A DNA stretch of 30,798 bases from Holophagales bacterium UBA2201. Lineage in GTDB: Bacteria > Acidobacteriota > Thermoanaerobaculia > UBA2201. Below are positions 1 to 7,178 of this stretch, in pieces. The notes beneath the pieces were generated by a model. That model was not told the DNA's origin. It saw nothing but the letters and a program-made list of their open reading frames with translations, and did not search any database. Positions within the stretch are counted from its first letter, which is position 1. Each line of letters opens with the position of its first letter. A program made the translations under genes and the position numbers. The stretch spans positions 1 to 30,798 of the forward strand of contig DCUZ01000086.1 in assembly GCA_002327305.1 (NCBI GenBank), written 5' to 3'.

Positions 1-640
1 CCAGGATCTGGAACTCGATGTGCCGGGGGTTCTCCACATATTTCTCGATATAGACGCGGGCATCCGAGAAGGCGCTTTTGGCCTCGCGGGCCGCCCCCTC
101 GAGGGCCTCGGCCAGGGCGCCGGGCTCGCGCACCACGCGCATCCCCTTCCCGCCCCCGCCGGCGGCGGCCTTGATGAGGACGGGGAAGCCGATCTCCGCG
201 GCGATCCCGGCGGCTTCGCCGGGCCCCACCGGCTCCTTGGATCCCGGGGTGAGGGGGACGCCCCGCTCGGCGACCCGCTTGCGGGCCTCCAATTTGTCCC
301 CCATCAGGGCGATGTTCTCGGGCGTGGGGCCGACGAAGACCAGCCCCTCGGCCTCGACCCGCTTCGCGAACGCGGCGTTCTCGGCTAAGAAGCCATAGCC
401 GGGATGGATGCCGTCGGCGCCGCTGCGTTTGGCCGCGGCGATGATCTTGTCCTGGTCGAGATAGCTCTCCAGCGCCTTGGCGCCCCCGAGTGAAACGGCG
501 GCATCGGCGGCGCGGACATGGGGGGCGGCACGGTCGGGGTCGGAGTGGACGGCCACGCTCCCCCACCCCATCTCCCGGAGGGTGCGCATGACGCGGACGG
601 CGATCTCGCCGCGGTTGGCTACGAGGACTTTGGGTGCCAT
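1..640 (-). CDS. Biotin carboxylase subunit of an acyl-CoA carboxylase (methylcrotonyl-CoA carboxylase alpha type), partial
   Basis: The first 213 residues are visible; the gene runs off the left edge. The protein begins MAPKVLVANRGEIAVRVMRT, the standard biotin-carboxylase N-terminus. It contains HPGYGFLAEN at about 79-88 and the glycine-rich ATP-grasp loop GGGGKGM at about 161-167. Biotin carboxylases use ATP and bicarbonate to carboxylate biotin on a carrier domain, which would lie beyond the edge. The ATG at 640 overlaps the end of the upstream hydratase gene by 22 bp, implying translational coupling. Order after a carboxyltransferase of methylcrotonyl-CoA type and a methylglutaconyl-CoA hydratase matches liu/mcc leucine-degradation clusters, so methylcrotonyl-CoA is the likeliest substrate. 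Propionyl-, geranyl- or acetyl-CoA carboxylase cannot be excluded from this half alone. Confidence 0.9.
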   Translation of the reverse strand, partial: MAPKVLVANRGEIAVRVMRTLREMGWGSVAVHSDPDRAAPHVRAADAAVSLGGAKALESYLDQDKIIAAAKRSGADGIHPGYGFLAENAAFAKRVEAEGLVFVGPTPENIALMGDKLEARKRVAERGVPLTPGSKEPVGPGEAAGIAAEIGFPVLIKAAAGGGGKGMRVVREPGALAEALEGAAREAKSAFSDARVYIEKYVENPRHIEFQIL

Positions 641-1410
641 GACGGTGCCCTTTTTTCGAAGAAGGCCGCCAACCCCTCCTGCCCCTCTTCCGAGGCGCGG
701 AGGCCGGCGATGGCGTCGGCGAGATAGTCCTTGAGCCGCTCGGGCCCGAAGCCGACGGCCGCGTCGAGCAGTTCCTTGATCTTGCGTTGGGCGGCGGGCG
801 AGCCCTTGAGGAGGCTCCCCACCGTCACGCCGACCGCCTCCTCCAGGCCGATGGCGGGGATGACCCCCTGGAAGAATTCCTGCGCCTCCCCTTCCCGGGC
901 GGTGAACCGGCGGCCGCTGAGCATGACATCGCGCACCCAGGCGGCGGGCGACCGCTTGAGGATGAAGGGGGCGATGACCGCCGGCGCGAGCCCGAGGCGC
1001 ACCTCGGTGAAGGCGAAGGCGGCCTCCTCGGCGGCCAGGGCCAGGTCGCAGGCGGCGAGGAGGCCCAACCCGCCGCCGTAGGCGGGGCCGTGGGCCACCG
1101 CGAGGGTGGGAAAGGGCAGGGCGTGGAGGGCGAAGAAGGTGTCGAACAATTCCCGCGCCTCGCGCAGGTTCTCCTCCCTCGACAGCGCGGCGGAGGCCTT
1201 CATCCACCCCAGGTCGGCCCCGGAGCAGAAGTGGTCCCCCTCCGCGCGCAGGACGAGGACGCGGACCGCTCCGTCGGCCGCCAGGGCGGAGCAGGCCGAG
1301 CGCAATTCGGCCAGCATCTCGGGGGTGAAGGCATTCTTGGATTGGGGCCGGTTCAGGGTCAGGACCCTCACCGGGCCCGTTGCGTCGAGCTTGAGGTGGG
1401 CGAACCCCAT
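619..1410 (-). CDS. Enoyl-CoA hydratase/isomerase family, probable methylglutaconyl-CoA hydratase (LiuC-like)
   Basis: A 263-residue crotonase-fold protein of usual family length. The oxyanion-hole segments FCSGADLGWMK (about 61-71) and HGPAYGGGLGLLAACD (about 106-121) are intact. FTEVRLGLAPAVIAPF carries the expected acid residue and closely resembles the equivalent segment in LiuC/AUH hydratases. These enzymes interconvert 3-methylglutaconyl-CoA and HMG-CoA. The start follows the carboxyltransferase stop by one base, and its 3' end overlaps the biotin carboxylase start. With HMG-CoA synthase in the same operon, it is the step linking HMG-CoA to the carboxylase substrate. Specificity is inferred from sequence pattern and neighbours; generic short-chain enoyl-CoA hydratase is the alternative. 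Confidence 0.88.
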   Translation of the reverse strand: MGFAHLKLDATGPVRVLTLNRPQSKNAFTPEMLAELRSACSALAADGAVRVLVLRAEGDHFCSGADLGWMKASAALSREENLREARELFDTFFALHALPFPTLAVAHGPAYGGGLGLLAACDLALAAEEAAFAFTEVRLGLAPAVIAPFILKRSPAAWVRDVMLSGRRFTAREGEAQEFFQGVIPAIGLEEAVGVTVGSLLKGSPAAQRKIKELLDAAVGFGPERLKDYLADAIAGLRASEEGQEGLAAFFEKRAPSWHPKSS

Positions 1411-1411
1411 G

Positions 1412-3019
1412 CTACATCCGGAAGACCCCGAACCGGTGGTCGGGGAAGGGGGCGTTCAACGACGCCTCGATGGCCAGCCCGAGGACGGCGCGGGTCTCGG
1501 TCGGCAGGACGATGCCGTCGTCCCAGAGGCGGGCGGTGGAGTAGTAGATGGACGATTCGTGCTCGTACTTCTCCAGGACCGGGCGGCGGATCTTCTCGAT
1601 CTCCTCCGGGGACACTTCGACCCCCTTGGCCCGCATCTGCTCCTGCTTGACCTGGGCCAGAACATCGGCCGCCTGCTCCCCCCCCATGACGGAGATCTTG
1701 GAGCCGGGCCACATCCAGAGGAACCGGGGGCCGTAGCCGCGGCCGCACATGGCGTAGTTGCCGGCCCCGTGGGAGGCCCCCACGATGACGGTGAACTTGG
1801 GGACCTGCGCGACCGCCACGGCGTGGACCATCTTGGCCCCGTCCTTGGCGATGCCGCCGTGCTCGTACTGCTTCCCCACGATGAAGCCGGTGATATTCTG
1901 GAGGAAGACCAGGGGGATCTTCCTGACGGCGCAGAGGGAGACGAAGTGGGCCCCCTTGGCGCTGGACTCGGCGAAGAGGACGCCGTTGTTGGCCACGATG
2001 CCGACGAGGTAGCCGTGGATCCGCGCGTATCCGGTGACGAGGGTGGTGCCGTAGGTGGCCTTGAACTCCTGGAAGCGGGAGCCGTCCACCAGCCGGGCGA
2101 TCACCTCGCGCACGTCGAAGGGCTTGCGCAGGTCGCGCGGGACGATGCCGAGCAATTCCTCGGGGTCGTAGTGGGGGTCCTCCGGCGCCGTCCGGTCGAG
2201 GGGGTGCTTGATGGAATGGGGATGCCCCTCGAGGATGGAGCGGAGGATGGCCACGGCGTGCTCGTCGCTCACCGCGTAATGGTCGGAGACCCCGGAGATC
2301 TTGCAGTGGACGTCGGCCCCGCCCAATTCCTCGGGGGTCACCTCGACGCCCGTGGCGGCCTTCACCAGAGGCGGGCCGCCGATGAAGATGGTCCCCTCCC
2401 CCTTCACCTGCACCGTCTCGTCCGACATGGCGGGCTGGTAGGCCCCGCCCGCCGTGCAGGAGCCCATGACGGCGCAGAGCTGGGCGATGCCGAGCGACGA
2501 CATCACCGCCTGGTTGTAGAAGATGCGGCCGAAGTGCTCCTTGTCGGGGAAGGTCCCCTCCTGCAGGGGGAGGAAGATGCCCCCGGAGTCCACCAGATAG
2601 ACGCACGGGAGGCGGTTCTCCAGGGCCACCTCCTGCGCGCGGAGGTGCTTCTTGATGGTGATGGGGAAGTAGGTGCCGCCCTTGACCGTGGCGTCGTTGG
2701 CCACGATCATCACCTCGTGGCCGGCCACGCGGCCGATGCCGGTGACCAGGCCGGCCTGGGGGGCCTGGCCGTCGTACATGCCGTGGGCGGCGAGGGGGTT
2801 CAATTCCAGGAAGGGGGTCCCGGGGTCGAGGAGGGCCTCGATGCGGTCCCGCACCAGCATCTTGCCGCGGGCGGTGTGCTTGACCCGCGCCTCCTCGGGG
2901 CCCCCCCTCTTCGTTTGGGCGAGGACGGCGAGGTACTCCTCGATCTTCTGTTTATAGAGCTCCCGGTTCTCCCTGAACCCGGCGGAGGCGGGATTGACCT
3001 TCGACTCTATTCGGAACAC
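1412..3019 (-). CDS. mccB: Methylcrotonyl-CoA carboxylase beta (carboxyltransferase) subunit
   Basis: Encodes 535 residues, the normal size for MCC beta. It transfers carboxyl from carboxybiotin to 3-methylcrotonyl-CoA, giving 3-methylglutaconyl-CoA. Family signatures include RGKMLVRDRIEALLDPG near the N-terminus, GGTYFPITIKKHLRAQE, the glycine-rich GSCTAGGAYQPAMSDE and, in the C-half, QNITGFIVGKQYEHGGIAKD and GASHGAGNYAMCGRGYGPRF. The reading frame stays open upstream to 3331, but that part lies antiparallel in frame terms over the DUF35 gene and has no family similarity. I therefore choose the GTG at 3019, giving MFRIESKVNPAS, the usual MCC-beta N-terminus. This makes a 13-bp overlap with the upstream gene. 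The hydratase starts 1 bp after its stop. Confidence 0.92.
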   Translation of the reverse strand: MFRIESKVNPASAGFRENRELYKQKIEEYLAVLAQTKRGGPEEARVKHTARGKMLVRDRIEALLDPGTPFLELNPLAAHGMYDGQAPQAGLVTGIGRVAGHEVMIVANDATVKGGTYFPITIKKHLRAQEVALENRLPCVYLVDSGGIFLPLQEGTFPDKEHFGRIFYNQAVMSSLGIAQLCAVMGSCTAGGAYQPAMSDETVQVKGEGTIFIGGPPLVKAATGVEVTPEELGGADVHCKISGVSDHYAVSDEHAVAILRSILEGHPHSIKHPLDRTAPEDPHYDPEELLGIVPRDLRKPFDVREVIARLVDGSRFQEFKATYGTTLVTGYARIHGYLVGIVANNGVLFAESSAKGAHFVSLCAVRKIPLVFLQNITGFIVGKQYEHGGIAKDGAKMVHAVAVAQVPKFTVIVGASHGAGNYAMCGRGYGPRFLWMWPGSKISVMGGEQAADVLAQVKQEQMRAKGVEVSPEEIEKIRRPVLEKYEHESSIYYSTARLWDDGIVLPTETRAVLGLAIEASLNAPFPDHRFGVFRM

Positions 3020-3402
3020 GCCACCGCCTTGTAGCCGTAGCAGAGGACGCCCGACTCGCCGGCGGCCTGGACCTTGCGGAACTCCACCTTCACCTTGCGG
3101 CCGATCTTGAGGTCCTCGCGGCGGAAATCGGCCAACTGCATCAGCAGGCGGGCCCCCTTGCCGAACTCCACCACGACGAGGGCGTAGGGGGTGCTGTCGC
3201 TGAACTCGGGGTGGCCCGTGTGGACCACCGTCCAGGTGAGGATGCGCCCCTCCTCGGGCAGGACCATGGCGGAGAGGCCGCGGGAGCCGCAGGGGCACAC
3301 CTGCCGGGCCGGGACCCAGGTGCGGCCGCACTTCTTGCAGCGGACCCCCTCGAGGCGGTAGCGGTGGGGCTTTTCCCTCCAGATGCGCGCGCTCGTGGTC
3401 AT
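3007..3402 (-). CDS. DUF35 Zn-ribbon/OB-fold protein (acyl-CoA-binding partner of thiolase and HMG-CoA synthase)
   Basis: A 131-residue protein with an N-terminal rubredoxin-like Zn ribbon (CKKCGR, then CPCG) followed by an OB-fold region of about 80 residues (GRILTWTVVHTGHPEF, YALVVVEFGKGARLLMQ). In archaea, DUF35 proteins encoded beside acetoacetyl-CoA thiolase and HMG-CoA synthase bridge the two enzymes so the unfavourable thiolase step is pulled forward; other members support steroid thiolases (ChsH2). Its ATG overlaps the thiolase stop in an ATGA arrangement, so the two are translationally coupled. This gene order strongly supports the scaffold role. The four-Cys ribbon is complete. No enzyme activity is expected from it alone. 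Confidence 0.88.
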   Translation of the reverse strand: MTTSARIWREKPHRYRLEGVRCKKCGRTWVPARQVCPCGSRGLSAMVLPEEGRILTWTVVHTGHPEFSDSTPYALVVVEFGKGARLLMQLADFRREDLKIGRKVKVEFRKVQAAGESGVLCYGYKAVACSE

Positions 3403-4556
3403 TTCGTCACCTCCAGGATGGTCACGGTGGAACTCGCCCCGGTGCCGCCCATGTTCTGGGCCAGGCCCACCTTGGCCCCCTTCACCTGCCGCGCCCCCGC
3501 CTCGCCCCGCAGCTGCGCGACCAGTTCGACGATCTGGGCCACGCCGGTGGCCCCCACGGGGTGCCCCTTGGCCTTGAGGCCGCCGCTGGTGTTGACGGGG
3601 ATGCGGCCGCCCAGGCGGGTCTCCCCCTTGAGGGCGATCCGGCCGCCCTCTCCGGGTTTGGCGAAGCCGAGGGCCTCGCAGGTCATGATCTCGGCGATGG
3701 TGAAGCAGTCGTGCACCTCGGCCACATGGATGTCCTTGGGGGCCAGTTTGGCCATGCCGTAGGCCTTGCGGGCCGCCAGGGCCACCGCCTTGAGTTCGGT
3801 CATGTCGTCCCGGTGGTGGAGGGCCAGGGTGTCGGTGGCGTGGCCGAACCCGCTGACCACGACCGGCTTCTTGACCAGTTTCTTCGCCAGGTCGAGGGGG
3901 GCCACCACCACGGCGGCGGCGCCGTCGGTGATGGGCGAGCAGTCCAGCAGGTGGAGCGGCTCGGCCACCAGGGGGGAATCCGCCACCGCGGCCGGCTTGA
4001 TCTCGAAGGGGTACTGGGCGTTGGGGTTCTTGCTGCCGTGGAAGTGGTTCTTCACGGCCACCGCCGTCAGCATCTCCCGCGTGGTGCCGTGGCGGGCCAT
4101 GTGCGCCGTGGCCATGAGGGCGTAGAGGGAGGGGAAGGTGGCGCCGAAGAACAGCTCGTAGTCGCCGTCGGCGGCGGTGCCGAGGGCCAGGGTGGCCGCC
4201 CCGCCGGAGACGTCGTTCATCTTCTCCACCCCGCCCGCCAGGACATAGTCATAGACGCCGCTGCCCACCGCAATGACGGCCTGGAGGAGGGCCAGGCCGC
4301 CCGAGGCGCAGGCCGATTCCACCCGCGTGGCGGGGATGGGCCCCATGCCGAGGTAGTCGGCCGCCAGCGCCCCGAGGTGCTCCTGACCGTTGAAGAGGCC
4401 GGGGGCCATGCACCCCACATAGAGGGCGTCGAGGCGCGGGGCCTTGGAGTGCTCCACCGCCTTCAGGGCCGCCTCGGTGAACAGGTCCCGCAGGGATTGT
4501 TCCCACAATTCGCCGAATTTCGTGATGCCCGTGCCTATGATCGCGACCGGTCTCAT
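3399..4556 (-). CDS. Acetyl-CoA C-acetyltransferase, archaeal/SCP2-type thiolase
   Basis: Encodes 385 residues. The nucleophile is Cys83 in ESACASGGLALLQA; His282 in AEVHDCFTIAE and His332 in SGGLKAKGHPVGATG complete the thiolase active site. Similarity is to the archaeal and sterol-carrier (SCP2) thiolases rather than PhaA/AtoB types. It condenses two acetyl-CoA to acetoacetyl-CoA, or cleaves it in reverse. The frame opens eight codons earlier at 4580, but ATG 4556 is chosen because GGGAGGTG lies just upstream and MRPVAIIGTGITKFG is the standard family start. The stop overlaps the DUF35 start. A structured 188-bp spacer separates it from HMG-CoA synthase, its predicted partner. Confidence 0.92.
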   Translation of the reverse strand: MRPVAIIGTGITKFGELWEQSLRDLFTEAALKAVEHSKAPRLDALYVGCMAPGLFNGQEHLGALAADYLGMGPIPATRVESACASGGLALLQAVIAVGSGVYDYVLAGGVEKMNDVSGGAATLALGTAADGDYELFFGATFPSLYALMATAHMARHGTTREMLTAVAVKNHFHGSKNPNAQYPFEIKPAAVADSPLVAEPLHLLDCSPITDGAAAVVVAPLDLAKKLVKKPVVVSGFGHATDTLALHHRDDMTELKAVALAARKAYGMAKLAPKDIHVAEVHDCFTIAEIMTCEALGFAKPGEGGRIALKGETRLGGRIPVNTSGGLKAKGHPVGATGVAQIVELVAQLRGEAGARQVKGAKVGLAQNMGGTGASSTVTILEVTK

Positions 4557-4587
4557 GCCGCACCTCCCACCGCAACCCATCTTAAGC

Positions 4588-4735
4588 GGGAGAGGGAGTC
4601 CCCTCTCCCGCCAGGCGGAGTGAATCCGCCTGGTGCCACCCTCACCCCAAGGCGGCGCTTATCCGCGCTCGCCTTGATGCTGTTCCTTAGATAAATTTTG
4701 CACTCTGAAGCGTGAATACTGGATAGTAACAGCAT
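4588..4735. other. Cluster of hairpins in the HMG-CoA synthase-thiolase spacer
   Basis: The 188-bp spacer (4557-4744) contains consecutive inverted repeats. GGGAGAGGG (4588-4596) pairs with CCCTCTCCC (4601-4609) around a 4-nt loop. CCAGGCGGA (4611-4619) pairs with TCCGCCTGG (4625-4633) around GTGAA. AAGGCG (4649-4654) pairs with CGCCTT (4670-4675), with extra GCGC pairing inside. ATGCTGTT (4677-4684) matches AACAGCAT (4728-4735) across a 43-nt AT-rich loop. None is followed by a U-run, so these are not classic intrinsic terminators. They could be an mRNA-processing or stability element, or a small repeat insertion within the operon. Confidence 0.6.
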
Positions 4736-4744
4736 GCGCCCTCC

Positions 4745-5800
4745 TTAGTCTTCCAGGTTCTTGAGGATCTTCTTCCGGAACTTGGCGTAGGTGCCGTAGT
4801 CCAGGTAGATCCGGTCCTTGTCCAGGTAGTCCCGCGTCTTGGGGGCCAGGTCCCGGACCTTGGGGGCGGCCTTGGTGACGGTGAAGACGAAGCCGTCGCT
4901 CCCCGCGCCGGAGCCGAAGGAGCACATGAAGATGCGGTCCCCGGGCTTGGCCACGTCGAGGATGGCGGTCAGGCCGATGGGCGAGGCCCCGGAATAGGTG
5001 TTCCCCAGGGTGGGGACCAGCCAGCCGGTGACCATCTGCTCGCGCGCAAAGCCCAGCTTGGCCCCCACGGCCATGGGGAACTTGCCGTTGGGCTGGTGGA
5101 AGACGGCGTACTGGAAATCCTTCGGCTTCATCCCCGATTTCTTCAGCAGGGCCTCGGCGCACGAGGTGATGTGGTGGAAGTAGGCGGGCTCGCCGGTGAA
5201 CCGGGAGCCGTGGCGCGGGTAGTGCTGGTACTCGCGGCGCCAGAAGTCGGGGGTGTCGGTGGCGTAGGAGTGGGTCCAATCCACCGTGGCCAGCACCTTC
5301 GGGCCCTGCCCCATGATGTAGGCGGCGGCCCCGGCCGAGGCCGAGTACTCCAGCGCGTCGCCGGGGGCCCCCTGGGAGGTGTCGGCCCCGATGGCCATGC
5401 CGTACTGGATGACCCCGGCCTTCACCTGCGAGTAGGCGATGTACATCCCCTCCGACCCGGCCTTGCAGGCGAACTCGAGCGAGGCCACATGGAGGTGCCC
5501 GGCGGCCCCGATGGCGTCGGCCACCACGGTGGCCGAGGGCTTGACGGCGTAGGGATGGGATTCGGATCCGATGTAGAGGCATCCGAGGGCGTTGGCGGGG
5601 ATCCCCGCCCGCTTGAGGGCGTTCTTGGCCGCCTCCGCCGAGAGGGTGATGACATCCTGGTCGGGGGCGGGGACCGATTTTTCGGTCAAGCCCAGGCCGC
5701 GCTTGTAATTCTCCGCGTTGGCGCCCCAGACCTTGGCGATCTCCTCTACCTTGATCCGGTAGCGCGGGATGTAGGCGCCGTAACCGATGATCCCGATCAT
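4745..5800 (-). CDS. Hydroxymethylglutaryl-CoA synthase, archaeal type
   Basis: Encodes 351 residues, the usual length of archaeal-type HMG-CoA synthases; eukaryotic and Gram-positive forms are longer. The catalytic set is visible: Glu80 in YIGSESHPYAVKP, Cys112 in SLEFACKAGSEGMY and His235 in YAVFHQPNGKFP. It condenses acetyl-CoA with acetoacetyl-CoA to HMG-CoA. ATG 5800 is preceded by AGGAGG at 5808-5813. It is the first gene of the operon, about 20 nt below a good promoter. Thiolase and DUF35 follow, as in archaeal mevalonate loci, yet no HMG-CoA reductase or other mevalonate gene is visible here. Instead HMG-CoA feeds a hydratase and carboxylase in the same operon. Confidence 0.92.
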   Translation of the reverse strand: MIGIIGYGAYIPRYRIKVEEIAKVWGANAENYKRGLGLTEKSVPAPDQDVITLSAEAAKNALKRAGIPANALGCLYIGSESHPYAVKPSATVVADAIGAAGHLHVASLEFACKAGSEGMYIAYSQVKAGVIQYGMAIGADTSQGAPGDALEYSASAGAAAYIMGQGPKVLATVDWTHSYATDTPDFWRREYQHYPRHGSRFTGEPAYFHHITSCAEALLKKSGMKPKDFQYAVFHQPNGKFPMAVGAKLGFAREQMVTGWLVPTLGNTYSGASPIGLTAILDVAKPGDRIFMCSFGSGAGSDGFVFTVTKAAPKVRDLAPKTRDYLDKDRIYLDYGTYAKFRKKILKNLED

Positions 5801-5826
5801 AGGGCCTCCTGGAATGAAGTGCGCCC

Positions 5827-5854
5827 ATTATAACAGGAATTCATTGAATTTCAA
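5827..5854 (-). promoter_or_regulatory. Sigma70-like promoter of the HMG-CoA synthase operon
   Basis: Read on the minus strand there is TTGAAA (5849-5854), a 16-bp spacer and a perfect TATAAT (5827-5832). Transcription would start near 5820, giving a leader of about 20 nt that contains AGGAGG. The AT-rich box stands out from GC-rich surroundings. The divergent acyl-CoA dehydrogenase must use a promoter within the same 105 bp; a weak candidate on the plus strand has -10-like TGATAAACT (5870-5877 region). Confidence 0.75.
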
Positions 5855-5905
5855 TTTCCCCCGGGCCGTGATAAACTATTCACAAATTCCCGCACGGAGG
5901 GTCTT

Positions 5906-7057
5906 ATGGAATTCCGGTTCACCGAAGAGCAGGAGATGCTGAGGCAGTCCATCCGGGCGTTCGGCGCCCAGGAGATCCGCCCCCACAGCCGCGCGTGGGA
6001 CGAGGCGGGGGCGTTCCACCACGAACTGGTCCCCAAACTGCGGGACCTGGGCCTCCTCGGCATCCTTTTCCCGGAACAATACGGCGGCGCGGGGATGGGG
6101 TACATCGAGTACGCCATCATCCTCGACGAACTGGCCCAGGCGGACCCCTCGGTGTCGCTGACGGTGGCGGCCCATAACTCCCTCTGTTGCAACCATATAT
6201 ACATGTTCGGCACCGACGCCCAGAAGGAGAAATATCTCAAGCCGCTGGCCTCGGGCGAGGTCCTGGGGGCGTGGGCGCTCACCGAACCGGGGAGCGGCTC
6301 CGACGCCTCGGGCATGCTCACCACCGCCAAGAAAGTGGACGGCGGCTGGATCCTCAACGGCTCCAAGAACTTCATCACCCATGCCTCCGTCGGGGCCACC
6401 GGCGTGGTCATGGCCGTCACCGACCCCGACGACAAGAAGCACGGCATCTCGGCCTTCATCGTCGAATTGGACGGCAAGGGGGTGGAGCGGGGCAAAAAGG
6501 AGGACAAGATGGGGATGCGCTCCTCCGACACCGGCCCCCTTGCCTTCGACGAGGTCTTCGTCCCGGCGGAGAACCTCCTGGGGCGGGAGGGACGGGGGTT
6601 CCAACAGGCCATGGAGATCCTGGATGGCGGCCGCATCTCCATCGCCTCCCTCTCCCTGGGGCTGGCCCGCGGGGCCTTCGAGCACGCTTTCAGGTACGCC
6701 CAGCAGCGAAAACAATTCGGCCAGCCCATCGGCGATTTTCAGGGGATCCAGTTCTACTTCGCCGACATGGCCACCCGCATTGAAGCGGCGGCCCTCCTCA
6801 TTTACAAGTCGGCGGCCCTCAAGGACGAGGGCAAGAAGGTGACGCTGGAATCCTCGATGGCGAAATACTACGCCAGCGAGACGGCCACCTGGGTTGCCGA
6901 GCGCGCCGTCCAGATCCTGGGGGGGTACGGCTTCATCAAGGAGTACCCCATCGAGCGCTACTACCGCGACGTCAAATTGTGCACCATCGGCGAGGGGACC
7001 AGCGAGATCCAGATGATGGTCATCGCCCGGCAGTTGCAGAAATTGTTCCCGGTTTAA
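5906..7057 (+). CDS. Acyl-CoA dehydrogenase (short-chain/butyryl-CoA type)
   Basis: A full-length 383-residue FAD flavoenzyme with N-terminal helical, middle beta (WALTEPGSGSDASG) and C-terminal helical domains. The catalytic base is Glu363 in CTIGEGTSEIQ, the position used by short- and medium-chain and short/branched-chain dehydrogenases. Isovaleryl-CoA dehydrogenases normally lack Glu there and use one in an earlier helix, so I do not call it IVD although it lies next to a leucine-type operon. It would oxidise a short acyl-CoA to the 2-enoyl-CoA, passing electrons to ETF. ATG 5906 follows ACGGAGG. It is divergently transcribed from HMG-CoA synthase and may share its regulation. Confidence 0.92.
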   Translation: MEFRFTEEQEMLRQSIRAFGAQEIRPHSRAWDEAGAFHHELVPKLRDLGLLGILFPEQYGGAGMGYIEYAIILDELAQADPSVSLTVAAHNSLCCNHIYMFGTDAQKEKYLKPLASGEVLGAWALTEPGSGSDASGMLTTAKKVDGGWILNGSKNFITHASVGATGVVMAVTDPDDKKHGISAFIVELDGKGVERGKKEDKMGMRSSDTGPLAFDEVFVPAENLLGREGRGFQQAMEILDGGRISIASLSLGLARGAFEHAFRYAQQRKQFGQPIGDFQGIQFYFADMATRIEAAALLIYKSAALKDEGKKVTLESSMAKYYASETATWVAERAVQILGGYGFIKEYPIERYYRDVKLCTIGEGTSEIQMMVIARQLQKLFPV

Positions 7058-7071
7058 GAAGTAGTTTTAGG

Positions 7072-7097
7072 TTTCAAGTCTCAAGTTCCAAGTTTCC
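7072..7097. repeat. Heptamer tandem repeat array 1
   Basis: Three in-phase 7-bp units, TTTCAAG, TCTCAAG and TTCCAAG, plus a partial TTTCC, lie 15 bp after the acyl-CoA dehydrogenase stop. The copies vary within a pyrimidine-rich pattern, so this is a degenerate array. Confidence 0.65.
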
Positions 7098-7150
7098 TCA
7101 TCCGGCCGGTTACGCTTTGAGAATGCTGTTTTGGTCCTTGGGCGACCGCA

Positions 7151-7178
7151 TTCCAGCTTCCGGCTTCGGCTTTCTGTC
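7151..7178. repeat. Heptamer tandem repeat array 2
   Basis: Units TTCCAGC, TTCCGGC, TTCGGCT and TTCTGTC run in 7-bp phase and abut the stop codon of the ELWxxDGT gene (7179-7181). The same style of array occurs at 7072, 14992 and 28379. Confidence 0.55.

Noticed and set aside
3020..3331. The upstream extension of the MCC beta reading frame.
   Set aside because: It overlaps the DUF35 gene in another frame and has no carboxyltransferase similarity; the GTG at 3019 gives the family's usual N-terminus.
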